A stretch of DNA of 53,759 nucleotides from Streptomyces hyderabadensis (GTDB taxonomy: Bacteria; Actinomycetota; Actinomycetes; Streptomycetales; Streptomycetaceae). The notes below the pieces were generated by a model, which saw only the letters and a list, made by a program, of their open reading frames with translations, had not been told where the DNA came from and ran no database searches. Below, in pieces: positions 24,089-31,823 of this stretch. The stretch spans positions 1 through 53,759 of the forward strand of contig NZ_JAIOJZ010000053.1 of NCBI RefSeq assembly GCF_020404845.1, given 5' to 3'. The stretch's first letter is position 1. Every line of letters begins with the position of its first letter. Made by a program: the position numbers and the translations under genes.

Positions 24089-24201
24089 CCACAGGGACGA
24101 TCGTTCGGCTGAAGCCCTGTGGAGCCCTTCGCCGAGAGGCGACCGCCGTCCGTATCCACCTCGTACCGCCCCGATCGTGATTCCCCCGTCGCGGTCGGGG
24201 C
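24089..24201 (+). promoter_or_regulatory. Two consecutive stem-loops in the leader of the epimerase gene
   Basis: CCACAGGG (24089-24096) pairs with CCCTGTGG (24115-24122). GCCCCGA (24168-24174) pairs with TCGGGGC (24195-24201), followed by CTTCTCCTT. They sit in a 296-bp gap that contains no gene. The second could terminate FUSC transcripts, or the pair could be a structured leader. I do not recognise a known riboswitch. Confidence 0.4.
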
Positions 24202-24277
24202 TTCTCCTTGCGTGCTCTTCCCGGGCGCTGGGTACCCGGTGCTCTCCGCACGGGCGAACGGCCGAGAGGAGCACACG

Positions 24278-25309
24278 GTGAGCAGCGCAACGGGCAGCAG
24301 GATCGTGGTCACGGGTGCCACGGGCAACGTGGGCACCAGCGTGGTGCGGCTCCTGACCCAGGATCCGGAGGTGGGGTCCGTGCTGGGGCTGGCCCGGCGG
24401 ATCCCCGGCTGGTCGCCCGCGAAGACCGAGTGGGCGGCGGTCGACCTGGCCTCCGAGCAGTCCGACCTGACCGGTCACTTCGCCGGGGCCGACGCCGTCG
24501 TCCATCTGGCCTGGGCCTTCCAGCCGACGCACGACCCGGCGACGACCTGGCGCACGAACGTGCTCGGCTCCATCCGGGTCTTCGAGGCGGTGGCCGCGGC
24601 CGGGGTGCCGGCGCTGGTGCACGCCTCGTCGGTCGGCGCGTACTCGCCAGGGCCGAAGAACCACGCGGTGGACGAGTCCTGGCCCACGCACGGCTGGCCG
24701 GACGCCGCGTACTGCCGGGAGAAGGCCTATCTGGAACGGACGCTGGACACCTTCGAACGCGACCACCCGGGGATCCGGGTGGTGCGGATGCGGCCGGCCT
24801 TCCTCTTCAAGCGGGAGTCGGCCAGCGAGCAGCGCCGGATCTTCGGCGGCCGGTTCCTGCCGGGTCCGGCGGCACGTCCTGAGCTGCTGCCGTTCCTGCC
24901 CGACGTCCCCGGTCTGCGGGTGCAGGCCCTGCACACGGACGACGCCGCCCACGCCTACCGGCTGGCGGTGCGTTCGCAGGACGCCCGGGGCGCCTTCAAC
25001 CTCGCGGCCGAACCGCCGGTCGACGCCGAGCTGCTGGGCGAGCTGATCGGGGTGCGTCCGGTCCGGCTGCCGCGCACCGCGGCCCGCTCGGCGGTCGCCG
25101 CCGCGTGGGGGATGCGGCTGCTGCCGGCCTCACCGCATCTGTTCGACGCGGTGCTGCGGCTGCCGCTCATGGACTGCACCCGGGCACGGGTGGAGCTGGG
25201 CTGGCGCGCGACGCGCACGGCCACGGAGGTGCTGGAGGAGTTCCTGCGCGGACTGCGGCAGGGGGCCGGGGCGGACACCGAGCCGATGCGCGGGCGCAAG
25301 GTGGGCTGA
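24278..25309 (+). CDS. NAD-dependent epimerase/dehydratase (extended SDR)
   Basis: A 343-residue extended short-chain dehydrogenase. The nucleotide motif is VVTGATGNVGTSVV near residue 15, with VVHLAWAFQP and the catalytic S-Y-K set visible as ASSVGAYSPG and AAYCREKAY. It belongs to the NDP-sugar or dihydroflavonol-type reductases; substrate is unknown. GTG 24278 has AGAGGAG 8 bp upstream; the frame extends to 24119, but that part has no similarity to the family. A structured leader with two stem-loops precedes it. It converges on the acidic protein gene, 48 bp away. Confidence 0.9.
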   Translation: MSSATGSRIVVTGATGNVGTSVVRLLTQDPEVGSVLGLARRIPGWSPAKTEWAAVDLASEQSDLTGHFAGADAVVHLAWAFQPTHDPATTWRTNVLGSIRVFEAVAAAGVPALVHASSVGAYSPGPKNHAVDESWPTHGWPDAAYCREKAYLERTLDTFERDHPGIRVVRMRPAFLFKRESASEQRRIFGGRFLPGPAARPELLPFLPDVPGLRVQALHTDDAAHAYRLAVRSQDARGAFNLAAEPPVDAELLGELIGVRPVRLPRTAARSAVAAAWGMRLLPASPHLFDAVLRLPLMDCTRARVELGWRATRTATEVLEEFLRGLRQGAGADTEPMRGRKVG

Positions 25310-25337
25310 GCCGCGCGGACCGGGCCTCATCAGCGGG

Positions 25338-25364
25338 CCTCAGCCGCCTCAGCCGCCTCAGCCG
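25338..25364. repeat. Three 9-bp direct repeats (CCTCAGCCG)
   Basis: Exact copies at 25338-25346, 25347-25355 and 25356-25364 span the stop codon of the minus-strand acidic protein gene. They may reflect slippage and could shift the stop codon between strains. Confidence 0.7.
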
Positions 25365-25666
25365 GAGGACTCGTCGGGCACCGGGTGCTCGGGGTGCACG
25401 GCACCCGAGTGCGGCGCGCCCTGCCGGCCCGTGCCGGCCTCGTCGGTGTCGGGCACGTCGGTCACCGGCCCGGTCTCCGCGTCACCGGCGGTCTCCGCGT
25501 CCTCCTCGGCTCCTTCGTCGTCCCGGCCCTGCCGGTGCTCGCGCTGCTCGCGGGTGGGCGAGGCGGCCTCCCACGGGTCGTCGTGGTCGCCGGCCTGCTG
25601 GTCCGGCATGTCGCGCGGCACGGGGGCGTCGTTCTCCCCCGGCCCTTCGTGGCGGTGGTCGGACAC
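25358..25666 (-). CDS. Acidic low-complexity hypothetical protein
   Basis: A 102-residue, strongly acidic and hydrophilic protein, likely disordered. It is rich in Asp, Glu, His and Pro (RQGRDDEGAEEDAE, DVPDTDEAGTG, HSGAVHPEHPVPDE). It has no domain I recognise. GTG 25666 has AAGGAG 9 bp upstream, which supports translation; the frame continuing upstream overlaps the ROK gene and is a shadow. Similar short acidic proteins occur in Streptomyces without assigned function. Its stop codon lies within a 9-bp direct repeat. Confidence 0.65.
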   Translation of the reverse strand: MSDHRHEGPGENDAPVPRDMPDQQAGDHDDPWEAASPTREQREHRQGRDDEGAEEDAETAGDAETGPVTDVPDTDEAGTGRQGAPHSGAVHPEHPVPDESSG

Positions 25667-25758
25667 GGGGCGCTCCTTCGTCCGAGTCGTCCGGCGGTCT
25701 TCGGAGCGGTGCCGGGTACCTCCGCGGCGCCCGGCGAAACCTTGGTGCGGCCGACACC

Positions 25759-27048
25759 TCAGTGCGGCGCCCGCTCCTCCAGCGCCGTGCGCCAGGCGGG
25801 GACCGGGTACTGAGGAGCCGGCTCGGGGCGCCTGCCGCCGCGTGCGAAGAAGTCGGCCAGGGGCAGGATCGCGGCGCCGACCGTGACGGCGTCCGGACCG
25901 AGCCGCCCCAGGTCGACGGTCACCTTCCGGGCGGGGTGGCGCAGCGCGTACGACACCGCGTGGCGGCGTACGGCGGGCAGGAAGCGGGTGCCCAGCTGGA
26001 GGCCGGCCCAGCCGCCGATGAGGATGCGCTCGGGCTGGAAGAGGTTGATCAGGTCGGACAGGCCGGCGCCCAGGTACTCGGCGGTCTCCTCCAGGACGGC
26101 CAGCGCGACCGGGTCGGCCGCCCCGCCCTCGGCCGGGTAGGCGGCGGCGAGCATCGCCGTGAGGGCGGTCTCCTCGTCGGTGCCCTCCGGCACCCGGCCG
26201 TCCTCCTCCCGCCAGCGGGCCAGCAGCGACTCGGCACCCGCGTACGCCTCCAGGCAGCCGAGCGCTCCGCAGCGGCAGCGGCGGCCCCGGACCCGGACCG
26301 TCAGGTGCCCCCACTCGACCGCCCGGCCCTGCTCGGCCTCGGGGGTGACGAGGCTGGCGCCGACCCCGGAGCCGAAGAGGACCACGACCGCGTTGCGGGC
26401 GCCGCGTCCGGCGCCGAACCACATCTCGGCCTGGCCGAGGGTCTTGGCGCCGTTGTCGATGAGGTAGGGGACGGTGTCGGGCAGCGGGGAGCCGGCCCGC
26501 AGCAGGGCCTCCAGCGGGACCGAGTCCCAGCCGATGGTCTGGCCGTGCACCACGGCCCCGCGGTCGGCGGTGTGCTCCACGATGCCGGGGACGCCGATCC
26601 CGGCCCCGAGCAGCCGCTCGGGCGGCAGCCCGGCCGCGGCCAGCACCTCGGCGACGCCCTCGCGGATGTGTCCGACGATGACGTCGACGTCGTAGCGCTG
26701 CGGGGCCAGCGGGCGTTCGGCGCGGGCGAGTTCGGTGAGCGTGAGGTCGAACAGCTCGACCCGCACCCGGGTCTCGCCGACGTCCACGCCGATCATGTGG
26801 CCGCTGGCGGGGGCCACGCGCAGCAGGGTGCGGGGGCGGCCGCCGTCGGAGTCGACGCTGCCGGCCTCCTCCACCAGTCCGTCGGCGACCAGGTCGGCGA
26901 CCACGTTGCTGACCGAGCCGGAGCTGAGTCCGGTCGCCGGGCCCAGCTCGAAGCGGCTGAGCGGTCCGTCGAAGTAGAGCCGTTGCAGTACGGCCGTACG
27001 GTTGGCCCTCCTGAGGTCGCGCACCGTGCGTCCGTTCCGCCCCGCCAT
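25759..27048 (-). CDS. ROK-family transcriptional regulator
   Basis: A 429-residue NagC/XylR-type regulator. The winged helix-turn-helix (about 10-70) includes VLQRLYFDGPLSRFELGPATGLSSGSVSNVVADLV. The ROK sugar-kinase-like domain has GVDVGETRVRVELFD, the GAGIGVPG motif and the zinc-binding CRCGALGCLEAYAG. These proteins bind sugars or sugar phosphates and release operators. ATG 27048 follows GGGAGGAACCAC. It is divergent from the FBP gene, with a TTCAT-GCT-ATGAA palindrome in the AT-rich gap that could be its own operator. No sugar uptake genes adjoin, so its ligand is unknown. Confidence 0.93.
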   Translation of the reverse strand: MAGRNGRTVRDLRRANRTAVLQRLYFDGPLSRFELGPATGLSSGSVSNVVADLVADGLVEEAGSVDSDGGRPRTLLRVAPASGHMIGVDVGETRVRVELFDLTLTELARAERPLAPQRYDVDVIVGHIREGVAEVLAAAGLPPERLLGAGIGVPGIVEHTADRGAVVHGQTIGWDSVPLEALLRAGSPLPDTVPYLIDNGAKTLGQAEMWFGAGRGARNAVVVLFGSGVGASLVTPEAEQGRAVEWGHLTVRVRGRRCRCGALGCLEAYAGAESLLARWREEDGRVPEGTDEETALTAMLAAAYPAEGGAADPVALAVLEETAEYLGAGLSDLINLFQPERILIGGWAGLQLGTRFLPAVRRHAVSYALRHPARKVTVDLGRLGPDAVTVGAAILPLADFFARGGRRPEPAPQYPVPAWRTALEERAPH

Positions 27049-27125
27049 GTGGTTCCTCCCGTACTGTGCCCGGTCTGCAAGATACCTCCGCGGTACGAGC
27101 GTACGCGACTTCCCTTGATACTTAA

Positions 27126-27138
27126 TTCATGCTATGAA
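27126..27138. promoter_or_regulatory. Candidate ROK operator
   Basis: TTCATGCTATGAA (5-bp arms, 3-bp centre) lies in the most AT-rich stretch of the ROK-FBP gap, 78 bp upstream of the ROK start and 120 bp upstream of the FBP gene. Autoregulation by the ROK protein is an inference. Confidence 0.4.
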
Positions 27139-27257
27139 CTCGCCTCCCCGAAATCCGGTGGCGGCCGGCCTCGAAGGCTATCTACGCTAGGCGAAAACCT
27201 AGAGCCCCTAGGTTGACCCGTTGAACCCAGAATCCTTCGATCAAGGGGAGGCTTCCC

Positions 27258-27752
27258 ATGCGAGCACTCGACGAGCAGGACGTCCGCGGCTCCTTCATCA
27301 ACTGCTCGAAGGGCGAGGCCAAACGGCTGGCCGTCCCCCGCGACCTGGCCGAGCGCCCCTGGGGCGACCTCGACTTCCTCGGCTGGCGGGATCCCGGGGC
27401 GCCCGACCGCAGCTACCTGGTCGCCGACCTCGACGGGCGGCTCACCGGTGTGGCGCTGCGCTTCCAGCCGGCCAGGAGCGGCTATTTCCAGCGCAGCATG
27501 TGCGCGCTGTGCCTGACCACCCACCCCCGGGGCGGCGTGTCGCTGATGACGGCGCGCAAGGCCGGAGCGGCCGGCCGCGAGGGCAACTCGGTCGGCCTGT
27601 ACATGTGCACCGACCTGGCCTGTTCCCTGTATCTGCGGGGCAAGAAGGTGTCCGAGAGCGGCGCCCGCTTCGAGGAGAGCCTCACCCTGGAGGAGCAGGT
27701 CGCCCGGACGCTGGGCAATCTGTCCGCGTTCGTGGCCAAGGTGACCGGCTGA
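27258..27752 (+). CDS. FBP-domain (FusB-like) EF-G-binding protein
   Basis: A 164-residue protein with the C-terminal FBP fold of staphylococcal FusB/FusC. A four-cysteine treble-clef zinc site is visible: C82 and C85 in MCALCLTTH, C117 and C122 in CTDLAC. FusB proteins bind EF-G and rescue ribosomes stalled by fusidic acid. Actinobacterial homologues are common and their role in resistance is not settled. ATG 27258 has GGGGAGG 6 bp upstream. It lies divergent from the ROK gene. The same window encodes a TetM-like GTPase that also acts on the ribosome, about 13 kb away. Confidence 0.85.
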   Translation: MRALDEQDVRGSFINCSKGEAKRLAVPRDLAERPWGDLDFLGWRDPGAPDRSYLVADLDGRLTGVALRFQPARSGYFQRSMCALCLTTHPRGGVSLMTARKAGAAGREGNSVGLYMCTDLACSLYLRGKKVSESGARFEESLTLEEQVARTLGNLSAFVAKVTG

Positions 27753-27857
27753 CCCGTCCGGCGGCGCCCGGCGCGTGAGAGGGGCCCGGCCGCCCGCGTC
27801 CGGTTACCGTCCTGATCGGACACGTTCGAGGCGCCTGCGGAAGGGAACAGCCCGAGG

Positions 27858-29114
27858 ATGCGGGATGTGCTTGAGGCCGCGAGGACGGCTCTGCGGCGGG
27901 TGAAGTGGCTGCGCGACCCCATGGTCGTGCAGGCCCTGCGCTCGGCCGCCGCGGCTTCGATCGCCTATGTCATCGCGGTCCGGCTGACCCCCGACAAGTC
28001 GGCGGCCCCGCTGACCGCCCCCCTGACCGCGCTGCTGGTCGTCCAGGTCACCCTGTACGCCACGCTGAAGATGAGCTTCCGCCGGGTGAACGCGGTGGTC
28101 GCCGGTGTCCTGGTCGCCATCGCCTTCAGCCAGCTGGTCGGGCTGAGCTGGTGGAGCCTGGGCCTGATCATCCTGGCGGCGCTCGGGGTCGGGCACCTGG
28201 TGCGCGCCGAGGAGTTCACCGCCGAGGTGGCGATCAGCGCGATGCTGGTGCTCGGCGTGACCTCGCACGGGAGCCTGGCCTGGGCCCGGGTGGTGGAGAC
28301 GCTGATCGGAGCGATCGTCGGGCTCGTCTTCAACCTGGTCCTCGCGCCACCGGTGTGGGTGGAACAGGCCGGGGAGTCGGTCGTGGGGCTGGCCCGGCAG
28401 GTGCGTCAACTGATGCTGCGCATGGGCGAGGAGGCGGCCGGCAGCACGCCGTTCCACGAGGCGGCGGCCCGGCTGCACGAGGCCCGCCGGCTCGACCACG
28501 ACATCGGCGAGGTGGACGAGGACCTGCGGCAGGCCGAGGACAGCCTGCGGTTCAACCCCCGGGTGCGGGAGGGGCTGCTGCACCGGGTGGTGCTGCGCAC
28601 CGGGCTGGACACCCTGGAGATCTGCACGGTGGTGATGCGGGTCCTCGCGCGCAGCCTCACCGACCTCGCCAAGGAGCGGGAGCCGGAGCCCCTGTTCGCG
28701 CCGGAGACGGGTGCCGCGGTCCAGCAGTTGCTGTCCGAGATCGCCGACGCCGTGGTGAGCTTCTCGGTGCTGGTCACCAGCAATGCGAGTGAGAACGCCG
28801 AGTCCGCGGAGGAGCGCCTGTCCGCGGAGCTGCGGCAGGCCGCGGCGACCCGGGACCGACTGGCCGACCTGCTGCTCGAAGAGGTCCGGCGCGACGAGCG
28901 GCAGTGGGAGCTGCGGGGCGCGGTGCTGGCCGAGGTCAACCGCATCATCGACGAGATGGACACCGAGCACCGCTCCCGCCGGCTCCTGGAGGAGCTGGAC
29001 CGGCACACCCGCGAGCAGCGCGAGCGCATGCCGCGGCTGACCCGGCTGCGGGACCGGGTGCGGGGCGTGCTGCGCGGGCGGAACCGCGGCACCGCCGCGC
29101 GGCGTTCCCCTTGA
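27858..29114 (+). CDS. FUSC/aromatic acid exporter-type membrane protein (second copy)
   Basis: A 418-residue membrane protein of the same layout as that at 22755: six N-terminal TM helices (ALRSAAAASIAYVIAVRLT, APLTALLVVQVTLYATLKMSF, NAVVAGVLVAIAFSQLVGL, SLGLIILAALGVGHLV, AEVAISAMLVLGVTS, ETLIGAIVGLVFNLVLAPPVWVE), then a long helical cytoplasmic domain with probable coiled coil (ELRQAAATRDRLADLLLEEVRRDERQWELRGAVLAEVNRII). Unlike the other copy, the C-terminus is basic. Export of aromatic acids is the family inference. ATG 27858 follows GGAAGGGAACAGCCCGAGG. Confidence 0.87.
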   Translation: MRDVLEAARTALRRVKWLRDPMVVQALRSAAAASIAYVIAVRLTPDKSAAPLTAPLTALLVVQVTLYATLKMSFRRVNAVVAGVLVAIAFSQLVGLSWWSLGLIILAALGVGHLVRAEEFTAEVAISAMLVLGVTSHGSLAWARVVETLIGAIVGLVFNLVLAPPVWVEQAGESVVGLARQVRQLMLRMGEEAAGSTPFHEAAARLHEARRLDHDIGEVDEDLRQAEDSLRFNPRVREGLLHRVVLRTGLDTLEICTVVMRVLARSLTDLAKEREPEPLFAPETGAAVQQLLSEIADAVVSFSVLVTSNASENAESAEERLSAELRQAAATRDRLADLLLEEVRRDERQWELRGAVLAEVNRIIDEMDTEHRSRRLLEELDRHTREQRERMPRLTRLRDRVRGVLRGRNRGTAARRSP

Positions 29115-29175
29115 AGGACGGCGAACGGCGCGCGGCCGACGACGGCGCGCGAACGGCGATGGAGGGGGCGTTCGG

Positions 29176-30213
29176 ATGAGCGACACCAGCGTGCGGATCG
29201 ACGGGAACCGGCTGACGCTGCCGGGCGGGGCGACGGTCCGCTTCATACGGACCCTGCGGCTGCCGGAGACGGGCACCCATCCGCTGCCGCCCGGACTCGG
29301 CGAGTTCCCGGTCCGCCGGGTCTCCGACTACGCCGACCGGGTGCCCGAGGCGTGGCGGGCGCGCGGCGGCGTGATGCTGCCGGTGTACCTGCGGGAGGCC
29401 ATGTGGCTGAGTTTCGCGGGCACGCGGGAGCCCGCCGCGCTCCAGGTGGGGGCGGGCAAGGTGTGCGCGGTCTCCGGCAGGCCCTGGAGCGACCGGCTGT
29501 CCCGGGATCCGCAGAACTACCTGGTCCTGCCCCGCCAGCCCTGGCTGGACGGCATCAACTCCGGGACCGGCACGGTCCGTCAGTTCGTGGCGGTGCCGCT
29601 CGGCATGGGGGCGACGGTCGAGGGCCAGGTCACCGGCGAGGAGGTCTGGGGCGGCGTCCAGCTCCAGGCGTTCACCCTCGAGGACACCGAGCTGACCCGC
29701 TGGCGCGAGGAGGAGCGGCGCCGCCAGGAGTCGGCCCGAGCCCGTGTCGGCGGGGCCGCGGCGCCCGCGTCGGCCCCGGCCGCCCCGGGAGCGGCGCCGG
29801 GCTACGGCGGTGCGCCCCGGCCGCGGTCGGCGCCCGCGATGGGGCTCGGCGTCGGCGGTTCCATGCGCCAGGAGGTGTACCGCGACCAGCGGCCGCTGTC
29901 GGACTGGGCCGAACGGCCCGCGGGCCGGGTCTTCGTGCACCTGGTGACCCCGCCCGAGTGGCACCGCATCACCGGCGAGGCGCCGCCGCCGTCGCCGGTG
30001 GACCGGGCCGCCTACACCCGGGCCGGTCTGCCCTGGTACGACTACTACGACCAGGACGCCCACGATCTCGCGCCCACCGGACCGCTCCAGGACGTCAAGC
30101 CGGTCGGGGACTGGATCGGCGACGACCACGAGCCCTGGCAGCCGCCCGCGCCCCACCAGGTCCACCCGCTGGGGGACGCACCGGGCAAGCCGGTGCAGGA
30201 CGGGGACTGGTAG
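29176..30213 (+). CDS. Conserved hypothetical protein
   Basis: A 345-residue soluble protein I cannot place. The N-terminal 200 residues are well ordered (FIRTLRLPETGTHPLPPGLGEFPVRRV, MLPVYLREAMWLSF, GKVCAVSGRPWSDRL, NYLVLPRQPWLDGINS, VRQFVAVPLGMGATVEGQ, GGVQLQAF). A linker rich in Ala, Pro and Gly follows (about 190-220), and then a conserved tail with WHRITGEAPPPSPVDRAAYTRAGLPWYDYYDQ. Homologues in actinomycetes are, as I recall, annotated as hypothetical or integral, but there is no TM helix here. ATG 29176 follows GGAGGGGG. It lies 61 bp after the FUSC gene. Confidence 0.75.
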   Translation: MSDTSVRIDGNRLTLPGGATVRFIRTLRLPETGTHPLPPGLGEFPVRRVSDYADRVPEAWRARGGVMLPVYLREAMWLSFAGTREPAALQVGAGKVCAVSGRPWSDRLSRDPQNYLVLPRQPWLDGINSGTGTVRQFVAVPLGMGATVEGQVTGEEVWGGVQLQAFTLEDTELTRWREEERRRQESARARVGGAAAPASAPAAPGAAPGYGGAPRPRSAPAMGLGVGGSMRQEVYRDQRPLSDWAERPAGRVFVHLVTPPEWHRITGEAPPPSPVDRAAYTRAGLPWYDYYDQDAHDLAPTGPLQDVKPVGDWIGDDHEPWQPPAPHQVHPLGDAPGKPVQDGDW

Positions 30214-30248
30214 GGGCGCGACCGCCTCACCCCGGGGAGCCGTTCACC

Positions 30249-30974
30249 TCACCCGTCGCCGTCCGTGCGCTGCCGCTGCAGGGCCCGGGGGCAGGAAGCC
30301 CTGCCCGCCTGGGCCAGCAGCACGTGCACCCGCTCGGTGAGCTGCGCGATCTCGTCGGCGGGTGCGTGGAACGGCAGGCGTACGTCGCCGTGGTCACGGA
30401 CCCGTTCGATGCGCAGGGTCAGTCCGTGCCGGTCGACGGCGAGCGGCCGCACCCGGACCGCTCCGTGCAGGCTCTCCGGGTCGACGAGCCGGGTCAGCCG
30501 CTGCACGGCGTCGCCGTGGCAGTCGGCGAGGTGCGTCAGCAGCCGCGCCTCGGCCAGGGCCAGCGGGTCGGGCGCGGCCGCGGTGAACTCGTCGACGTCG
30601 ACCACGACGGCGCCCGAGGGCCGGCGCAGCACCACCCGGGTGGGCCGGAAGGCCAAGTGCCCGTCCGCCACGGCGAACCAGCCGGCGAGCCAGAGCCGGG
30701 CCCTGATCCGGCCCCGCACCGGGACGGGCGCCACGTCGGCGAACTCCAGCACCGCGGACGGCTCTCCGCGGGGCGCGCACACCGCCGCCGCGAGCAGGGC
30801 GCTGTCCTCGGGCACGTGCAGGAGCACCCGGCCGTCGTCGGTCACGCTGTGCGCGCCGACGAACTCCTCCCGGCCGCCCTCCGCGGTCACCGCGCAGGAC
30901 CAGGCGGCGGCGAGTACCGAGCGGGCCTGCTCCGCCGCGGCCGGCGCGGCCGTCCAGGCGTGGCTGTCACCCAT
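30249..30974 (-). CDS. DUF2470-domain protein under iron-box control
   Basis: A 241-residue protein with C-terminal DUF2470 (about 155-235: LTHLADCHGDAVQRLTRLV, GAVRVRPLAVDRHGLTLRIERV, DVRLPFHAPADEIAQLTERVHVLL). DUF2470 occurs in HugZ-like heme-binding or heme-degrading proteins. The N-terminal part (LAAAWSCAVTAEGG, DGRVLLHVPEDSALLAAAV, VLRRPSGAVVVDVDEF) resembles the split-barrel partner. ATG 30974 follows GGAGG. A 19-bp iron box lies 24 bp upstream, so expression should be repressed when iron is replete. A role in heme iron use or siderophore-related processes is inference. Confidence 0.85.
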   Translation of the reverse strand: MGDSHAWTAAPAAAEQARSVLAAAWSCAVTAEGGREEFVGAHSVTDDGRVLLHVPEDSALLAAAVCAPRGEPSAVLEFADVAPVPVRGRIRARLWLAGWFAVADGHLAFRPTRVVLRRPSGAVVVDVDEFTAAAPDPLALAEARLLTHLADCHGDAVQRLTRLVDPESLHGAVRVRPLAVDRHGLTLRIERVRDHGDVRLPFHAPADEIAQLTERVHVLLAQAGRASCPRALQRQRTDGDG

Positions 30975-30997
30975 CCCAACCTCCGTTCGGCAATTCA

Positions 30998-31016
30998 TTA
31001 GGTAAGGCTCACCTAA
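30998..31016 (-). promoter_or_regulatory. Iron box (IdeR/DmdR1-type operator)
   Basis: TTAGGTAAGGCTCACCTAA matches the DtxR-family consensus TTAGGTTAGGCTAACCTAA at 17 of 19 positions. It lies directly upstream of the DUF2470 start and is AT-rich relative to its surroundings. It would be bound by DmdR1/IdeR with ferrous iron. Confidence 0.88.
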
Positions 31017-31092
31017 CCTATCGGAGATCGGGGAGTGCGCCAACCACGACACCGGTCCGGTCCGGCCCGGGACGCGATCCGGCGCCGCGGCC

Positions 31093-31701
31093 TCAGGGCG
31101 CGATGGCTCCCAGCAGCGCCCGGGCGCACAGGTCCCGCACCTGCTCGCGGGCGGGCTCCGGATCCCGCAGCCACTCCAGGCAGACCGCGGTGGTGAAGGC
31201 CAGCCAGCCGCGCACCGCGAGGCGTACGTCGCCGCGCTCCTCGAAGGCCGGGCCGAACTCCGGGTCGGCGGCCAGGGCGGCGAGGATCTGCCGTTCCTGG
31301 GCGGCGAGCGCCTGCTGGTAGACGCGGCGCACCGCGCGGTCACCGGCCGCGTCGGCGCGGTGGAAGGCGCGGTAGCCGTGCGCGTGGGCCCGCACGTACT
31401 CCAGGTAGGCGTCGAGGCCCGCGGCGAGCTGTTCGCGGACCGGGACGCCGGGCACGGCCGCCGTCATCCGCAGCATGCGCGCGCTCTCGCGCTCGACGAC
31501 CGCCGCGAAGAAGTCCCGTTTGTTCGGGAAGTAGTGGTAGAGGAGCCCGCGGGAGACCCCGGCGATCTCGGCGACCTGCTCGATCCAGACCTCGTCGTAC
31601 GGGCTCTCCGAGAACAGTCGCGCGCCCACCGAGAGCAGCTGCTCCCGGCGCTCGCCCGTGCTGAGCCGGCGGCGGGTGCGTTCGCCCTGGTTCGCGACCA
31701 T
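31093..31701 (-). CDS. TetR-family repressor, likely of CYP102B1
   Basis: A 202-residue TetR protein. The N-terminal HTH (20-66) includes EQLLSVGARLFSESPYDEVWIEQVAEIAGVSRGLLYHYFPNKRDFFAAVVE. The C-terminal ligand domain is helical. The gene is divergent from the CYP102B1 gene by 122 bp. In Bacillus megaterium the repressor Bm3R1, also of this family, controls CYP102A1, so the arrangement suggests regulation of the adjacent P450 by fatty acid-like ligands. A GGTTCAA(C/T)AAC inverted repeat lies between them. ATG 31701 has AAGG 9 bp upstream. Confidence 0.92.
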   Translation of the reverse strand: MVANQGERTRRRLSTGERREQLLSVGARLFSESPYDEVWIEQVAEIAGVSRGLLYHYFPNKRDFFAAVVERESARMLRMTAAVPGVPVREQLAAGLDAYLEYVRAHAHGYRAFHRADAAGDRAVRRVYQQALAAQERQILAALAADPEFGPAFEERGDVRLAVRGWLAFTTAVCLEWLRDPEPAREQVRDLCARALLGAIAP

Positions 31702-31722
31702 GCCCGCACCTTACTTGACGCC

Positions 31723-31762
31723 GGTTCAACAACGGTACGAGACTGGGGCGCGTTATTGAACC
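31723..31762. promoter_or_regulatory. Inverted repeat between tetR and CYP102B1
   Basis: GGTTCAACAAC (31723-31733) and GTTATTGAACC (31752-31762) are 11-bp inverted arms with one mismatch, separated by 18 bp. A TTGACG (-35-like) lies just upstream on the plus strand. This is a strong candidate for TetR binding at the divergent promoters. Confidence 0.6.
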
Positions 31763-31823
31763 CATGTACAACACGCCCGCCTCGGCACGTGCAACACGCC
31801 GCTGCGTCAAGGGAGATCGCGTC

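Noticed and set aside
24089..24201. Cyclic di-AMP (ydaO) or other known riboswitch
   Set aside because: The stems do not contain the conserved bases I know for ydaO or cobalamin elements.
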